This document shows, piece by piece, positions 1-6,694 of a stretch of 8,322 bases of DNA. Position numbers and translations under genes: made by a program. Each line of letters starts with the position of its first letter. Position 1 is the stretch's first letter. Source of the DNA: Treponema sp. (lineage in GTDB: Bacteria; Spirochaetota; Spirochaetia; Treponematales; Treponemataceae); the NCBI GenBank assembly GCA_024699205.1, contig JAILQA010000103.1, forward strand, positions 1 to 8,322, in the 5' to 3' direction. The notes under the pieces were generated by a model. That model did no database searches and was not told where the DNA came from. It saw nothing but the letters and a program-made list of their open reading frames with translations.

Positions 1-44
1 AAATAAGGAAAAGAAAGACAGAAATTGGTCGGGAGCCAAAATGA
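1..44 (+). CDS. 3' end of an upstream gene (partial)
   Basis: Reading in frame from base 3 gives an open stretch ending in the basic residues IRKRKTEIGREPK and a TGA at 42-44. This stop overlaps the ATG of the next gene as ATGA, the usual layout of translationally coupled operon genes. A basic tail of this kind is common after a last transmembrane helix, but only 13 residues are visible and the product cannot be identified. A second reading is possible: a TAA at 4-6 in another frame could be the real end of the upstream gene. The ATGA overlap is what makes me prefer this frame. Confidence 0.35.
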   Translation, partial: IRKRKTEIGREPK

Positions 45-886
45 AGAAACTGAATAAAATAATTTATACCATTTGCCTTATATCATTACTTTCTCTTTAT
101 GCATTCGCTGAATCAGACGGAGAAAAGGCATTTAAAAATAATAATCCTTCTCTGGCAGCTCTTCTTCTTGAACAAGAAATAGAAGCTGGAACTGCCTCTG
201 CAACTGCTTATAATTATCTGGGCTTGTCTTATTACCAATTGGGTGATTATGGAAAGTCAGTTGAAGCTTTTGCCAAAGGACTTTCGGTAAGTGGAACGAA
301 TAAAAAAATACTGGCCTATAATCAGGGAAACTCCTATTATGCCATGCAGGATTTTGAAAATGCCGCAAAAGCTTATTCTTTGACTTTGACAGCAGATCCT
401 AAATATACAAAAGCCCTGCTGAACCGTGCCAATGCTTATCTTATGGCAAAAGATTATAATAATGCAATTTTAGATTATGAAAAGTTTATAATCATGGAGC
501 CTCAGGATGAACAGAGACCTCAGATTGAAGAACTGCTTGCTCTTCTGAGAAAAGAAAAAGCCAGAATTGAAGAAGAAGAACGCATTGCCGCTGCAGAAGC
601 CGCAAGAATTGCCGAAGAAGAAGAGCGAATGCGTCAGGAAATGGAAAGACAGAGACTTGAACAGGAGCGTCTTGAAGAAGAAGCCCGTCTTGAGCGCGAA
701 AGAATTGCCGAAGAAGAACGTTTGGCCCGCGAAAAAGAAGAAGCTGAACGCAGGGCAGCAGAAGAAGAAAGGCGAAGAAAGCTTCTTGAAGATGTTGCCA
801 ATTCTTTACAGGATACGGATTCAGCAAATATGTCGGCAGGAGCCGGAGATTTACTTGATTTTGATTATGAATCTGAATTAGACTGA
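41..886 (+). CDS. Secreted TPR protein with C-terminal coiled coil
   Basis: This 281-aa protein begins with a signal peptide: KK at the N-terminus, a hydrophobic stretch at about 6-20, and a likely signal peptidase I site after AFA at 21-23. No lipobox cysteine is present. Three to four TPR units follow at about 25-155, with recognisable YNYLGLSYYQLGDY (57-70), YNQGNSYYAMQDF (93-105) and LLNRANAYLMAKDY (126-139). Residues 165-250 are almost entirely E, R, K, A and L and should form a long charged helix or coiled coil. The tail (264-281) is acidic. TPRs bind partner proteins, so a periplasmic scaffold or assembly role is inferred. The start is supported by GGGAG at 31-35, five bases before the ATG, and by the ATGA overlap with the preceding frame. 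The next gene follows after 20 bases, so the two are probably co-transcribed. Small TPR proteins of this shape occur in Bat (aerotolerance-type) operons of spirochetes, but the neighbours that would show this lie outside the window. The specific function is unknown. Confidence 0.85.
   Translation: MKKLNKIIYTICLISLLSLYAFAESDGEKAFKNNNPSLAALLLEQEIEAGTASATAYNYLGLSYYQLGDYGKSVEAFAKGLSVSGTNKKILAYNQGNSYYAMQDFENAAKAYSLTLTADPKYTKALLNRANAYLMAKDYNNAILDYEKFIIMEPQDEQRPQIEELLALLRKEKARIEEEERIAAAEAARIAEEEERMRQEMERQRLEQERLEEEARLERERIAEEERLAREKEEAERRAAEEERRRKLLEDVANSLQDTDSANMSAGAGDLLDFDYESELD
605..718 (+). repeat. In-frame 18-bp direct repeat within coiled-coil region
   Basis: The 18 bases at 605-622 recur exactly at 701-718, 96 bases (32 codons) apart and in the same frame. 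Both copies encode RIAEEE (starting at residues 189 and 221). A looser related copy, RIAAAE, starts at residue 181. The repeat lies in the charged helical part of the secreted TPR protein and could allow in-frame changes in coiled-coil length by recombination. It may equally reflect only the biased composition of coiled coils. Confidence 0.6.
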
Positions 887-906
887 TTTTGGGGTAGGAG
901 AATTTT

Positions 907-3153
907 ATGATTGATTTAGAAGAAAATAAAAATACGCAGATAAACCAGAGACAGCCACAGAATGAAGAGGGCTCGAATCTGGAACTGAATCAGGAAGAAA
1001 AAAAACAAGATTCTGATAAAAAAGATAAAAAGAAATTAATTATCATCATTCTTATTATAATTCTCATTATACTTTTGCTTGCTGGTGGTGTTTTTGGCCT
1101 TGTTTACGGGGCTAAAAATGGAAATGCCCGCAAAGCCCGCGAAAGAGACAATCTTTGTACACTTGCCAAAACTTACGCAGACCGCGGTGAATATGACCGG
1201 GCCTTAAACAGACTTGATGAATATCTTGAAAAAAATGGTGATGATGCAGGGATTTGGGATTTGTGGAATGAAATCCTTGATATGAAAAAAGCTGCAGATG
1301 CAGAAAAAAATAATGAAGCAGCAACAATCGTAAATAATTATACAACTCAGCCTGGAAACTTTACTATAGATGTAGATACCTCAGAAATCTCAAGTGCAAT
1401 GCAGGATTCTATTTCTTCTATGAAAGATGCTCTTGCTCAGACAAACAAACAGGCAGAAGACAATCGCCGGGCAATGGAAAATCTTTTGAAAATGCAGGAA
1501 GAGCAGCAGAAGGCTGAGGAACGCCGTAAGCAGGAAGAAAAAAAGAATGCCGCTTTAAGAAAACAGCAGGAAGAAGAACGTAAAGCCGAAGAAGCTGCTG
1601 CCGCTGAGCAGAGACGTATTCAGGAAGAAAAGCGTAAAGCAGAAGAAGAGCGTCTTGCCAAGAAAAATGCGGCTTTGAAAAAGCAGCTGGATGCTGTTAA
1701 TTCAGATATTCAGAAGGGAAAAACCGCACTTGATACAGGCAACCTTGATGAAGCAATGAAATATTTCCAGAATGCTCAGGGCGGAATCACAGATGAGTTT
1801 GACCGTGAAACAATTGCTTCAAAAGGTTCTGAAATTGCACAGGCCCTGTATGAAGCAGCCGAAAAAGCAGATTCAAAAGAAAAGCGCCAGGAACTTATGA
1901 ATCAGGCTGTAACAATGGCAGAAAATGCAATCACTATAAATCCTAAGGATCCAGCCGCACATTATATTATTGCCCAGAATGCTTTAAATAATCGTGATTA
2001 TAACAAGGCTCTTGAAGAAATGAAGGCTGCTGTAGAATATGACCCGAATAATTACCTGTATTTTTACAACCTGGGTAAGATTCAGTATACAATGAAAAAA
2101 TACAGCGAAGCTTCAAGTTCTTTTACAACCTCCTGTAAATTAAATGGAAACTTTGCGCCGAGCCGTTACAACCTTGGCCTTACACAGAAACAGCTTAAAA
2201 ATGATACTGCTGCCCTTGATGCCTTTAGAAAAACCATAGACATTGATTCCCGCCACGAAAAAGCCTATCTGGAAGCAGGAAAAATCCTTTCTGCCCGTGG
2301 AGATTATACGGGAGCTATTGCTTCCTTTGAAGAAGTTCTTAAAATCAACAATATAAACGTTCAGGCTGCAAATCTTTTAGGTGGTGTATATTATCAGGAA
2401 AAGAAATATGAAAAGGCCGAAAACTGCTACAAGCGGGCCCTGACTATGCTGGATGCTGATAAAGATGCAACCGAAATGACAATGGCAAAATATAATCTTT
2501 CTACTGTTTTGTTTGAAGAAAAGAAATTAGCAGATGCAGAAAGATATGCCCGTGAAGCTTACGAAAGCAAGGACAGTCTTAAAACAAATACTTCCAAAGC
2601 TGACATTATTTATAATTATGCCCTAATTCTTGATAATACCGGCAAGGGGGATGATGCAATTTCTGTTTATATGGAAGTGCTTTCAAAAAATCCAGATCAT
2701 TCTAAGACAAAGCTTAATCTTGGAAACATGTATCTTTCTTTGAATCCGCCAGAGGTTGACTCTGCAATAAATCTTTTTACTCAGGTTTATAACAAGGATA
2801 ATGCAAATGTTGAAGCTAATAATCAGCTGGGAAATGCTTATCTTGCAAAACAGGATTATAAGAATGCAGTAAAGTTTTATCAGAATGCCTTGAAGCTTGA
2901 TTCAAAAAATAATGATATCAGGGCAAATCTTGCTAAGGCTTATGCTCAGTCTGGTGATTATGATTATGCAAAATCTACTTATACAGAATTGCTTAAATCT
3001 GATAAGGAAAACTGGGATGCTTATATTGAGCTTGCAAAAGTCTGCATTCAGCTTGGAGATAATGAAAACGCCGAAAAATATCTGATTTATGTACAGGAAA
3101 AAAATCCTTCCTACAGAAACTCAGAGGTTTCTTCATTGTTAGACAGCATTTAA
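907..3153 (+). CDS. Single-pass membrane protein with coiled coil and TPR array
   Basis: This 748-aa protein has four visible parts. A hydrophilic, Q/N/E/K-rich N-terminus (1-43) ends in KKDKKK. One very hydrophobic I/L-rich transmembrane segment spans about 44-68. A charged coiled coil covers about 165-265 and contains a duplicated motif, KKNAALRKQ at 212-220 and KKNAALKKQ at 252-260. An array of about ten TPR units runs from about 335 to the C-terminus, for example YLYFYNLGKIQYTMKKY (383-399), ANNQLGNAYLAKQDY (637-651) and IRANLAKAYAQSGDY (671-685). An isolated TPR-like hairpin sits at 80-112. The lysines before the membrane segment suggest a cytoplasmic N-terminus and a periplasmic TPR domain, but basic residues also follow the segment, so topology is not certain. 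Start choice rests on GGAG at 897-900, six bases before the ATG. It lies 20 bases after the secreted TPR gene and shares its TPR-plus-coiled-coil design, suggesting a common complex. The family is not one I can name. Confidence 0.85.
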   Translation: MIDLEENKNTQINQRQPQNEEGSNLELNQEEKKQDSDKKDKKKLIIIILIIILIILLLAGGVFGLVYGAKNGNARKARERDNLCTLAKTYADRGEYDRALNRLDEYLEKNGDDAGIWDLWNEILDMKKAADAEKNNEAATIVNNYTTQPGNFTIDVDTSEISSAMQDSISSMKDALAQTNKQAEDNRRAMENLLKMQEEQQKAEERRKQEEKKNAALRKQQEEERKAEEAAAAEQRRIQEEKRKAEEERLAKKNAALKKQLDAVNSDIQKGKTALDTGNLDEAMKYFQNAQGGITDEFDRETIASKGSEIAQALYEAAEKADSKEKRQELMNQAVTMAENAITINPKDPAAHYIIAQNALNNRDYNKALEEMKAAVEYDPNNYLYFYNLGKIQYTMKKYSEASSSFTTSCKLNGNFAPSRYNLGLTQKQLKNDTAALDAFRKTIDIDSRHEKAYLEAGKILSARGDYTGAIASFEEVLKINNINVQAANLLGGVYYQEKKYEKAENCYKRALTMLDADKDATEMTMAKYNLSTVLFEEKKLADAERYAREAYESKDSLKTNTSKADIIYNYALILDNTGKGDDAISVYMEVLSKNPDHSKTKLNLGNMYLSLNPPEVDSAINLFTQVYNKDNANVEANNQLGNAYLAKQDYKNAVKFYQNALKLDSKNNDIRANLAKAYAQSGDYDYAKSTYTELLKSDKENWDAYIELAKVCIQLGDNENAEKYLIYVQEKNPSYRNSEVSSLLDSI

Positions 3154-3160
3154 GTCAATT

Positions 3161-3179
3161 AACAATGATCAATTGTTTT
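3161..3179. terminator. Weak hairpin between convergent genes
   Basis: AACAAT at 3161-3166 pairs with ATTGTT at 3172-3177 around a five-base loop, followed by a short T run to 3179. It lies between the convergent ends of the TPR membrane protein gene (stop at 3151-3153) and mutL (stop at 3178-3180), where a terminator would be expected. The stem has only six pairs, one of them G-C, so intrinsic termination would be weak at best. Rho-dependent ends are an equally good explanation. Confidence 0.22.
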
Positions 3180-5121
3180 ACGTGCGTTTTACCAGCTCAA
3201 AAAGCTTTTGACGCGAAATGACTGTGTAAATTGGACGGCCGTGAGGGCAGTGTGGATCTTCTAACTGAAAAGCCTGCTCCACGAGTTTTGTTGCTGTATC
3301 ATCATCAAGAATGTAACCATCTTTTACAGCGGCATGACAGGCGGTCATTGCTGCTATAGAACGGATAATCTGTTCTGGTTCTACGTTTTTTACAAAAATC
3401 AAATTGCGCAAATCATATTCTGTAGAAGTCCATCTTTCGGGAACTGTTGTAATTTCCCAATAACCGTCTTCTTTTTTTACTGTAGTAAAACCAATTTGAG
3501 TAAGTCTTTCCTGTATTTTTTCCAGCTGCTTGTCCTGAGATTTTGATTCGGTTTTTATTTTGTAGGGAATTAAAAGTGGCTGACTTTTTCCCTGAGAGGC
3601 CATGATTTTGTCAAAAAGAATACGTTCATGGGCAGCGTGCTGGTCAATAATAAAAAGGCAGTTATCTTTTTCGGCAATAAGAAAAGTTCCAAGTGCAGAG
3701 CCAATAAAGCGGATATTTGTAGGGCGGATGTTTACGGAGCTTTTTTCAGGGGATGCCTCTTGCAGGGCTTCTTCTGCAAGCTTTTCGACAGAAGGGGTAG
3801 AGGTTCGTCCTGTCAGATATTTTGAACGAAAATCGGACATGCTCATTGACGGTGTCACTGTCTGTTTATATTCTATGTGACGTGAGCCTGTATAAAGATT
3901 TTGACTTGGGCTTGCACTTGCATTTGGGCTTGCACTTGGAATTGGATTCTGCGCTTTTGCCGCTTGTGGTTCAACTTGAATTGTCGTTTTTGTGATTGCT
4001 GTCGTTTGAGCTGGTGTTTGTGCTGGTGCGATAGTCTGAATGTCATTAAAATCAAGTTCAACTATATCGGTGTTGATATCATCAGTTGAACGGTTCTGCT
4101 CAAAATTGCTCCTTGTATAGGTCTGAAAAAAGCTTCTTATTGTTGAACTTAAACCGTGGTGTAAATCAGAAATATCAGAAAATCTTGCTTCTTTTTTTGC
4201 CGGATGAATATTAAAATCCACAGATTCTGGGTTAATCTCAATAAAAACTGCGGCAACCGGGAAGGTTCCATTTGGGAAAAAGCCCTGACCACCATATTCA
4301 ACCGCCTGTACCAGAGCATATTCCTGGATTTTTCTGCCGTTTGTATAAATGAAAATGTCTTTTTTATTTGTGCGGGCTACGGCCGGTTCTCCGATTACAA
4401 CAGTAAAAGACCATTCCGGCCTATTTTCCTTGTAGCAGGAGGCAGAGCGACTTGAAAACTCATAAAAAAGGGCGGCTTCTTCGCGGTAGGAATTAGCAGC
4501 AAGAAAGCGTTCTTTTACTGACTGGTTTTTAGGCAGGTCTAGTTTTGTTTCTCCATCACTGATAAAGCGGAAGCCTATATCCGGACGGGCCATTGCTTTT
4601 TCGATAAAGGTGTTTTTGCACATTATACCCTCTGTGGCTGCTCTTTTTAAGAATTGGCGGCGGGCAGGGAAGTTTTCAAATAAGCCTTCAGACTGTACAA
4701 TTGTTCCTTGTATTTGTGCTGTCGGGGTAAGAATGTGATCTTCGGTAATGCTGGCATTCATTTTCCAGCCCCCGCTTATAATAGAAAGTCTGGCAACTGC
4801 TGCTATTGATGCAAGTGCTTCGCCTCTGAAACCGAGAGTTGATAGCTTTAATAAATCGGTTTCTGTTGAAATCTTGCTTGTGGCGTGAGGGCGCGCACAA
4901 TTTTGTAAATCCTGTTTTGTCATTCCACAGCCGTTGTCGACGATGCGTATTTTTTCTATGCCGCCTCCAGATATTTCTACGGTAATAAAGTCCGCACCTG
5001 AATCGATGGCATTGTCCATTAGCTCGCGGACGATGGCATTAGGGCGGTCAATTACTTCACCGGCGGCAATTTTTCGGGCTACTTCTGCGTTTAAGGTTCT
5101 TACAGGATTTTTTTCACTCAT
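3178..5121 (-). CDS. mutL: DNA mismatch repair protein MutL (endonuclease type)
   Basis: MutL is an ATP-driven mismatch-repair factor that is recruited by MutS and, in species without MutH, nicks the new strand itself. The 647-aa protein has the full N-terminal GHKL ATPase: IAAGEVIDRP (18-27), the catalytic Glu33 and Mg/ATP-binding Asn37 in RELMDNAID, DNGCGM (62-67), HATSK (79-83) and GFRGEALAS (97-105). A transducer domain follows with NGR (261-263) and DFNIHPAKK (302-310). A low-complexity Q/T/A/P/S linker covers about 360-410. The C-terminal dimerisation/endonuclease domain carries DQHAAHERILFD (493-504), ACHAAVKDG (594-602) and CPHGRP (625-630), the metal-site motifs of nicking MutL proteins. 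The last acidic residue of the DQHAx2Ex4E motif is Asp504 instead of Glu, and the residue before HATSK is Pro instead of the usual Arg. Its ATG overlaps the xseB stop as ATGA and no strong ribosome site precedes it, so translation is probably coupled to xseB. It is the last gene of the xseA-xseB-mutL unit. Confidence 0.97.
   Translation of the reverse strand: MSEKNPVRTLNAEVARKIAAGEVIDRPNAIVRELMDNAIDSGADFITVEISGGGIEKIRIVDNGCGMTKQDLQNCARPHATSKISTETDLLKLSTLGFRGEALASIAAVARLSIISGGWKMNASITEDHILTPTAQIQGTIVQSEGLFENFPARRQFLKRAATEGIMCKNTFIEKAMARPDIGFRFISDGETKLDLPKNQSVKERFLAANSYREEAALFYEFSSRSASCYKENRPEWSFTVVIGEPAVARTNKKDIFIYTNGRKIQEYALVQAVEYGGQGFFPNGTFPVAAVFIEINPESVDFNIHPAKKEARFSDISDLHHGLSSTIRSFFQTYTRSNFEQNRSTDDINTDIVELDFNDIQTIAPAQTPAQTTAITKTTIQVEPQAAKAQNPIPSASPNASASPSQNLYTGSRHIEYKQTVTPSMSMSDFRSKYLTGRTSTPSVEKLAEEALQEASPEKSSVNIRPTNIRFIGSALGTFLIAEKDNCLFIIDQHAAHERILFDKIMASQGKSQPLLIPYKIKTESKSQDKQLEKIQERLTQIGFTTVKKEDGYWEITTVPERWTSTEYDLRNLIFVKNVEPEQIIRSIAAMTACHAAVKDGYILDDDTATKLVEQAFQLEDPHCPHGRPIYTVISRQKLFELVKRT
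3906..3938 (-). repeat. In-frame 18-bp-period repeat in the mutL linker
   Basis: A 15-base word is present exactly twice, at 3906-3920 and 3924-3938, giving a period of 18 bases. On the coding (minus) strand it encodes two hexads of the type SASPNA and SASPSQ (residues about 396-407) in the flexible linker between the MutL ATPase and endonuclease domains. A second, shorter repetition (PAQT twice) lies nearby at about residues 366-373. The period is a multiple of three, so gain or loss of a unit would change linker length without breaking the gene. Confidence 0.6.
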
Positions 5122-5375
5122 TTTCTTGTTCCGTTTAATTCTCTTTCGTCGTTAAAAAGTTCCATTTCTGGAGGATTATCTTTTACCATAGGATGTGGCT
5201 CGTTCATAAGAATCTGGATTTTGCCTTCAATCTGGTCAAGTTCTTTTTCCATGCCTGCTGCAAGTTTGATTCCTTCTTCAAAATCTTTAAGGGCATCTTC
5301 CAGTGAAATGTCGCTGCGTTTTATATCCGCTGTTAATTTTTCCAGATGATTAAGTTTTTCTTCAAATGTATTCAT
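5118..5375 (-). CDS. xseB: Exodeoxyribonuclease VII small subunit XseB
   Basis: XseB is the small helical subunit that binds in several copies to XseA to form exonuclease VII, which degrades single-stranded DNA from both ends into oligonucleotides in the cytoplasm. The 85-aa sequence shows the family pattern: FEEKLNHLEKLTADIK (4-19), SLEDALKDFEEGIKLA (24-39), then LDQIEGKIQIL (46-56). It has a somewhat long, polar C-terminal tail of about 29 residues. The length is within the family range (about 70-90 aa). The start is fixed by a consensus AGGAGG five bases upstream. It lies 49 bases after xseA and overlaps mutL by four bases. Confidence 0.95.
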   Translation of the reverse strand: MNTFEEKLNHLEKLTADIKRSDISLEDALKDFEEGIKLAAGMEKELDQIEGKIQILMNEPHPMVKDNPPEMELFNDERELNGTRK

Positions 5376-5380
5376 TAAAT

Positions 5381-5386
5381 CCTCCT
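5381..5386 (-). promoter_or_regulatory. Consensus ribosome binding site of xseB
   Basis: The minus strand reads AGGAGG here, five bases before the xseB ATG (5375-5373). It is the strongest Shine-Dalgarno match in the window, in contrast to xseA and mutL, which have poor ones. High xseB translation would fit the known excess of XseB over XseA subunits in exonuclease VII; that link is an inference. Confidence 0.75.
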
Positions 5387-5408
5387 GAGTTCTCTTTTTT
5401 TACAACAT

Positions 5409-5433
5409 TATTTAATTCGTCTATTTAATTCGT
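5409..5433. repeat. 13-bp tandem repeat across the xseA stop codon
   Basis: The 12 bases TATTTAATTCGT occur at 5409-5420 and again at 5422-5433, separated by one C, making a 13-base period. The right-hand copy holds the last codons and the TAA stop of xseA (5427-5425). The left-hand copy is in the short xseA-xseB spacer. It looks like a small tandem duplication produced by replication slippage. Confidence 0.7.
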
Positions 5434-6636
5434 GGTCGATGTTATAAGGGCACTTATTTTTCCTTTTGCAGGTGTAATTTCAATACTTTCGCCTTGGCTG
5501 ACACTAGCTGCATCTCTGATTATTCTGCCAGATTTATCCCTTACCATGGAATATCCGCGTTTAAAGATAGTTTCCGGGCTGGCATTTTCTAAAATTGTCC
5601 TGCAATTATCTATTTTATTTCTTAAATCCTTTATTTTATCCAGTATATTTTTACTGAGGTTTTCTTTTGCGCTGTCAAATCTGTTTAATAAAGGCTGCTG
5701 TATATTTCTGAAGCGTATTTCCAGGGATTCGGGATTGAAGCTTTTTATAATCAGACGTGAATGGTCAACCTTGTGCTTTATCTGGGTATAAAGTTCATTT
5801 TTGTAAGAATCAAGCTGCTGTAAAATGTCGCCGGCAAGAGGAACTGCTATTTCTGCGGCGGCTGATGGTGTGGCAGCTCTTTTATCTGCTGCGTAATCAC
5901 ACAAAGCCCAGTCAATTTCGTGTCCAACTGCCGAAATCACCGGGATTTTTGAGGCTGCAACTGCCCGTACAACAATTTCTTCACTAAAGGGCAGCAAATC
6001 TTCCAGAGAACCACCGCCACGTCCGACTATAAGTACATCGCATAATTCATAAAAATTAGCGATTTCAATCATTTTGGCAATTGTCTGAGCCGCACCTTCT
6101 CCCTGAACAAGAGCGGGTAGAATTGTAACGCTTACTCCTTTGTTTCGTCGTCTTGTAATCTGCAGAATATCACGGATTGCGGCTCCTGTTGGACTTGTAA
6201 CTACACCAATTGTTTTTGGAAAGGAAGGAATTGCTTTTTTATTTGCTTCATCAAAAAGACCTTCTGCAGCCAGCCGTCGCTTTCTTTCTTCCAGCATTTG
6301 AAGAATGTTTCCGCTGCCAGCTTCTTCCATTTTTGTAACAATCAGCTGATAAGAGCCCTGTGGACCATAAACCGAAATACTACCGGTACATCTGACTTTG
6401 TCCCCATCTTTTGGTCGGAATGAAAGATAATATGCATTTCCCCTGAAGATTACAGCTCTTAACTGGGAGTTATTGTCTTTGAGGGTAAAATATATATGGC
6501 CGGAAGAACTAGGTTTCCAGTTTGAGATTTCACCTTCAATAGTTATTGTCCGAAATGTTGATTCAAGGATTTCTTTTATGTATTCAGTAATCTGGGTGAC
6601 CGAAAAAATCTGTACTTCGTTTGATGGAGACTGCAT
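5425..6636 (-). CDS. xseA: Exodeoxyribonuclease VII large subunit XseA
   Basis: XseA is the catalytic subunit of exonuclease VII, which digests single-stranded DNA and takes part in recombination, damage processing and mismatch-repair excision. With the start chosen here it has 403 aa, normal for the family. An N-terminal OB-fold (about 8-100) contains IEGEISNWKPSSSGHIYFTLKD. The catalytic domain has TSPTGAAIRDI (147-157), VGRGGGSLEDLLPF (204-217), SAVGHEIDWALCDYAADKRAATPSAAAE (start 235), and a coiled-coil region (about 270-350). The C-terminal KRGYSMV (359-365) closes the family pattern. I prefer the ATG at 6636-6634 because the encoded MQSPSNEVQIFSVTQ fits typical XseA N-termini and because a good promoter places the transcript start almost at this ATG. 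In-frame alternatives are ATG at 6660 (411 aa) and TTG at 6672 (415 aa). None has a convincing ribosome site. It heads the xseA-xseB-mutL unit. Confidence 0.95.
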   Translation of the reverse strand: MQSPSNEVQIFSVTQITEYIKEILESTFRTITIEGEISNWKPSSSGHIYFTLKDNNSQLRAVIFRGNAYYLSFRPKDGDKVRCTGSISVYGPQGSYQLIVTKMEEAGSGNILQMLEERKRRLAAEGLFDEANKKAIPSFPKTIGVVTSPTGAAIRDILQITRRRNKGVSVTILPALVQGEGAAQTIAKMIEIANFYELCDVLIVGRGGGSLEDLLPFSEEIVVRAVAASKIPVISAVGHEIDWALCDYAADKRAATPSAAAEIAVPLAGDILQQLDSYKNELYTQIKHKVDHSRLIIKSFNPESLEIRFRNIQQPLLNRFDSAKENLSKNILDKIKDLRNKIDNCRTILENASPETIFKRGYSMVRDKSGRIIRDAASVSQGESIEITPAKGKISALITSTTN

Positions 6637-6648
6637 GAAAAATATTTT
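6621..6648 (+). promoter_or_regulatory. Candidate promoter for the spiro-SPASM gene
   Basis: TTGATG (6621-6626) and TATTTT (6643-6648) are separated by 16 bases and match four of six positions each of the sigma-70 consensus boxes. Transcription would begin near 6655, leaving a leader of about 40 bases before the ATG at 6695 and excluding the ATG at 6635 as start. The -10 box overlaps that of the oppositely directed xseA promoter. Evidence is pattern matching only. Confidence 0.35.
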
Positions 6649-6672
6649 ATTCAATTCCATTAACTTGTTCAA
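6644..6672 (-). promoter_or_regulatory. Candidate xseA operon promoter
   Basis: On the minus strand TTGAAC (6672-6667) and TAAAAT (6649-6644) are exactly 17 bases apart, four and five matches out of six to the sigma-70 boxes. The expected transcript start is at about 6637-6636, that is, at the chosen xseA ATG, so the mRNA would have essentially no leader. This agrees with the lack of a Shine-Dalgarno sequence before xseA. Confidence 0.5.
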
Positions 6673-6694
6673 TCGATTGCCGATAAGTAAAGGG

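Noticed and set aside
492..827. Leucine/glutamine-rich minus-strand open frame
   Set aside because: It is the antisense image of the E/R/K-rich coiled coil of the secreted TPR gene. Its composition is an artefact and it has no ribosome site.
567..881. Lysine-rich plus-strand open frame of 104 codons
   Set aside because: It is an out-of-frame reading of the same GAA/AAG-rich coiled-coil DNA, with no independent start signal.
1021..1110. Possible lipoprotein or cleavable signal in the 748-aa TPR protein
   Set aside because: The hydrophobic segment begins at residue 44 after a charged stretch and has no lipobox or clear signal peptidase site, so it reads as an uncleaved membrane anchor.
3602..3880. 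Plus-strand open frames opposite mutL
   Set aside because: They lie antisense to a conserved mutL coding region and show no recognisable protein features.
6637..6672. Longer xseA starting at TTG 6672 or ATG 6660
   Set aside because: The extra residues do not resemble XseA N-termini, no ribosome site precedes them, and a promoter-like pair overlaps them.
6473..6694. Upstream in-frame extension of the spiro-SPASM gene, including ATG 6635 with a good GGAG site
   Set aside because: The extension before 6635 is antisense to well-conserved xseA codons. The 6635 start would overlap the xseA start codon and falls before the predicted plus-strand transcript start. It remains a possible alternative.
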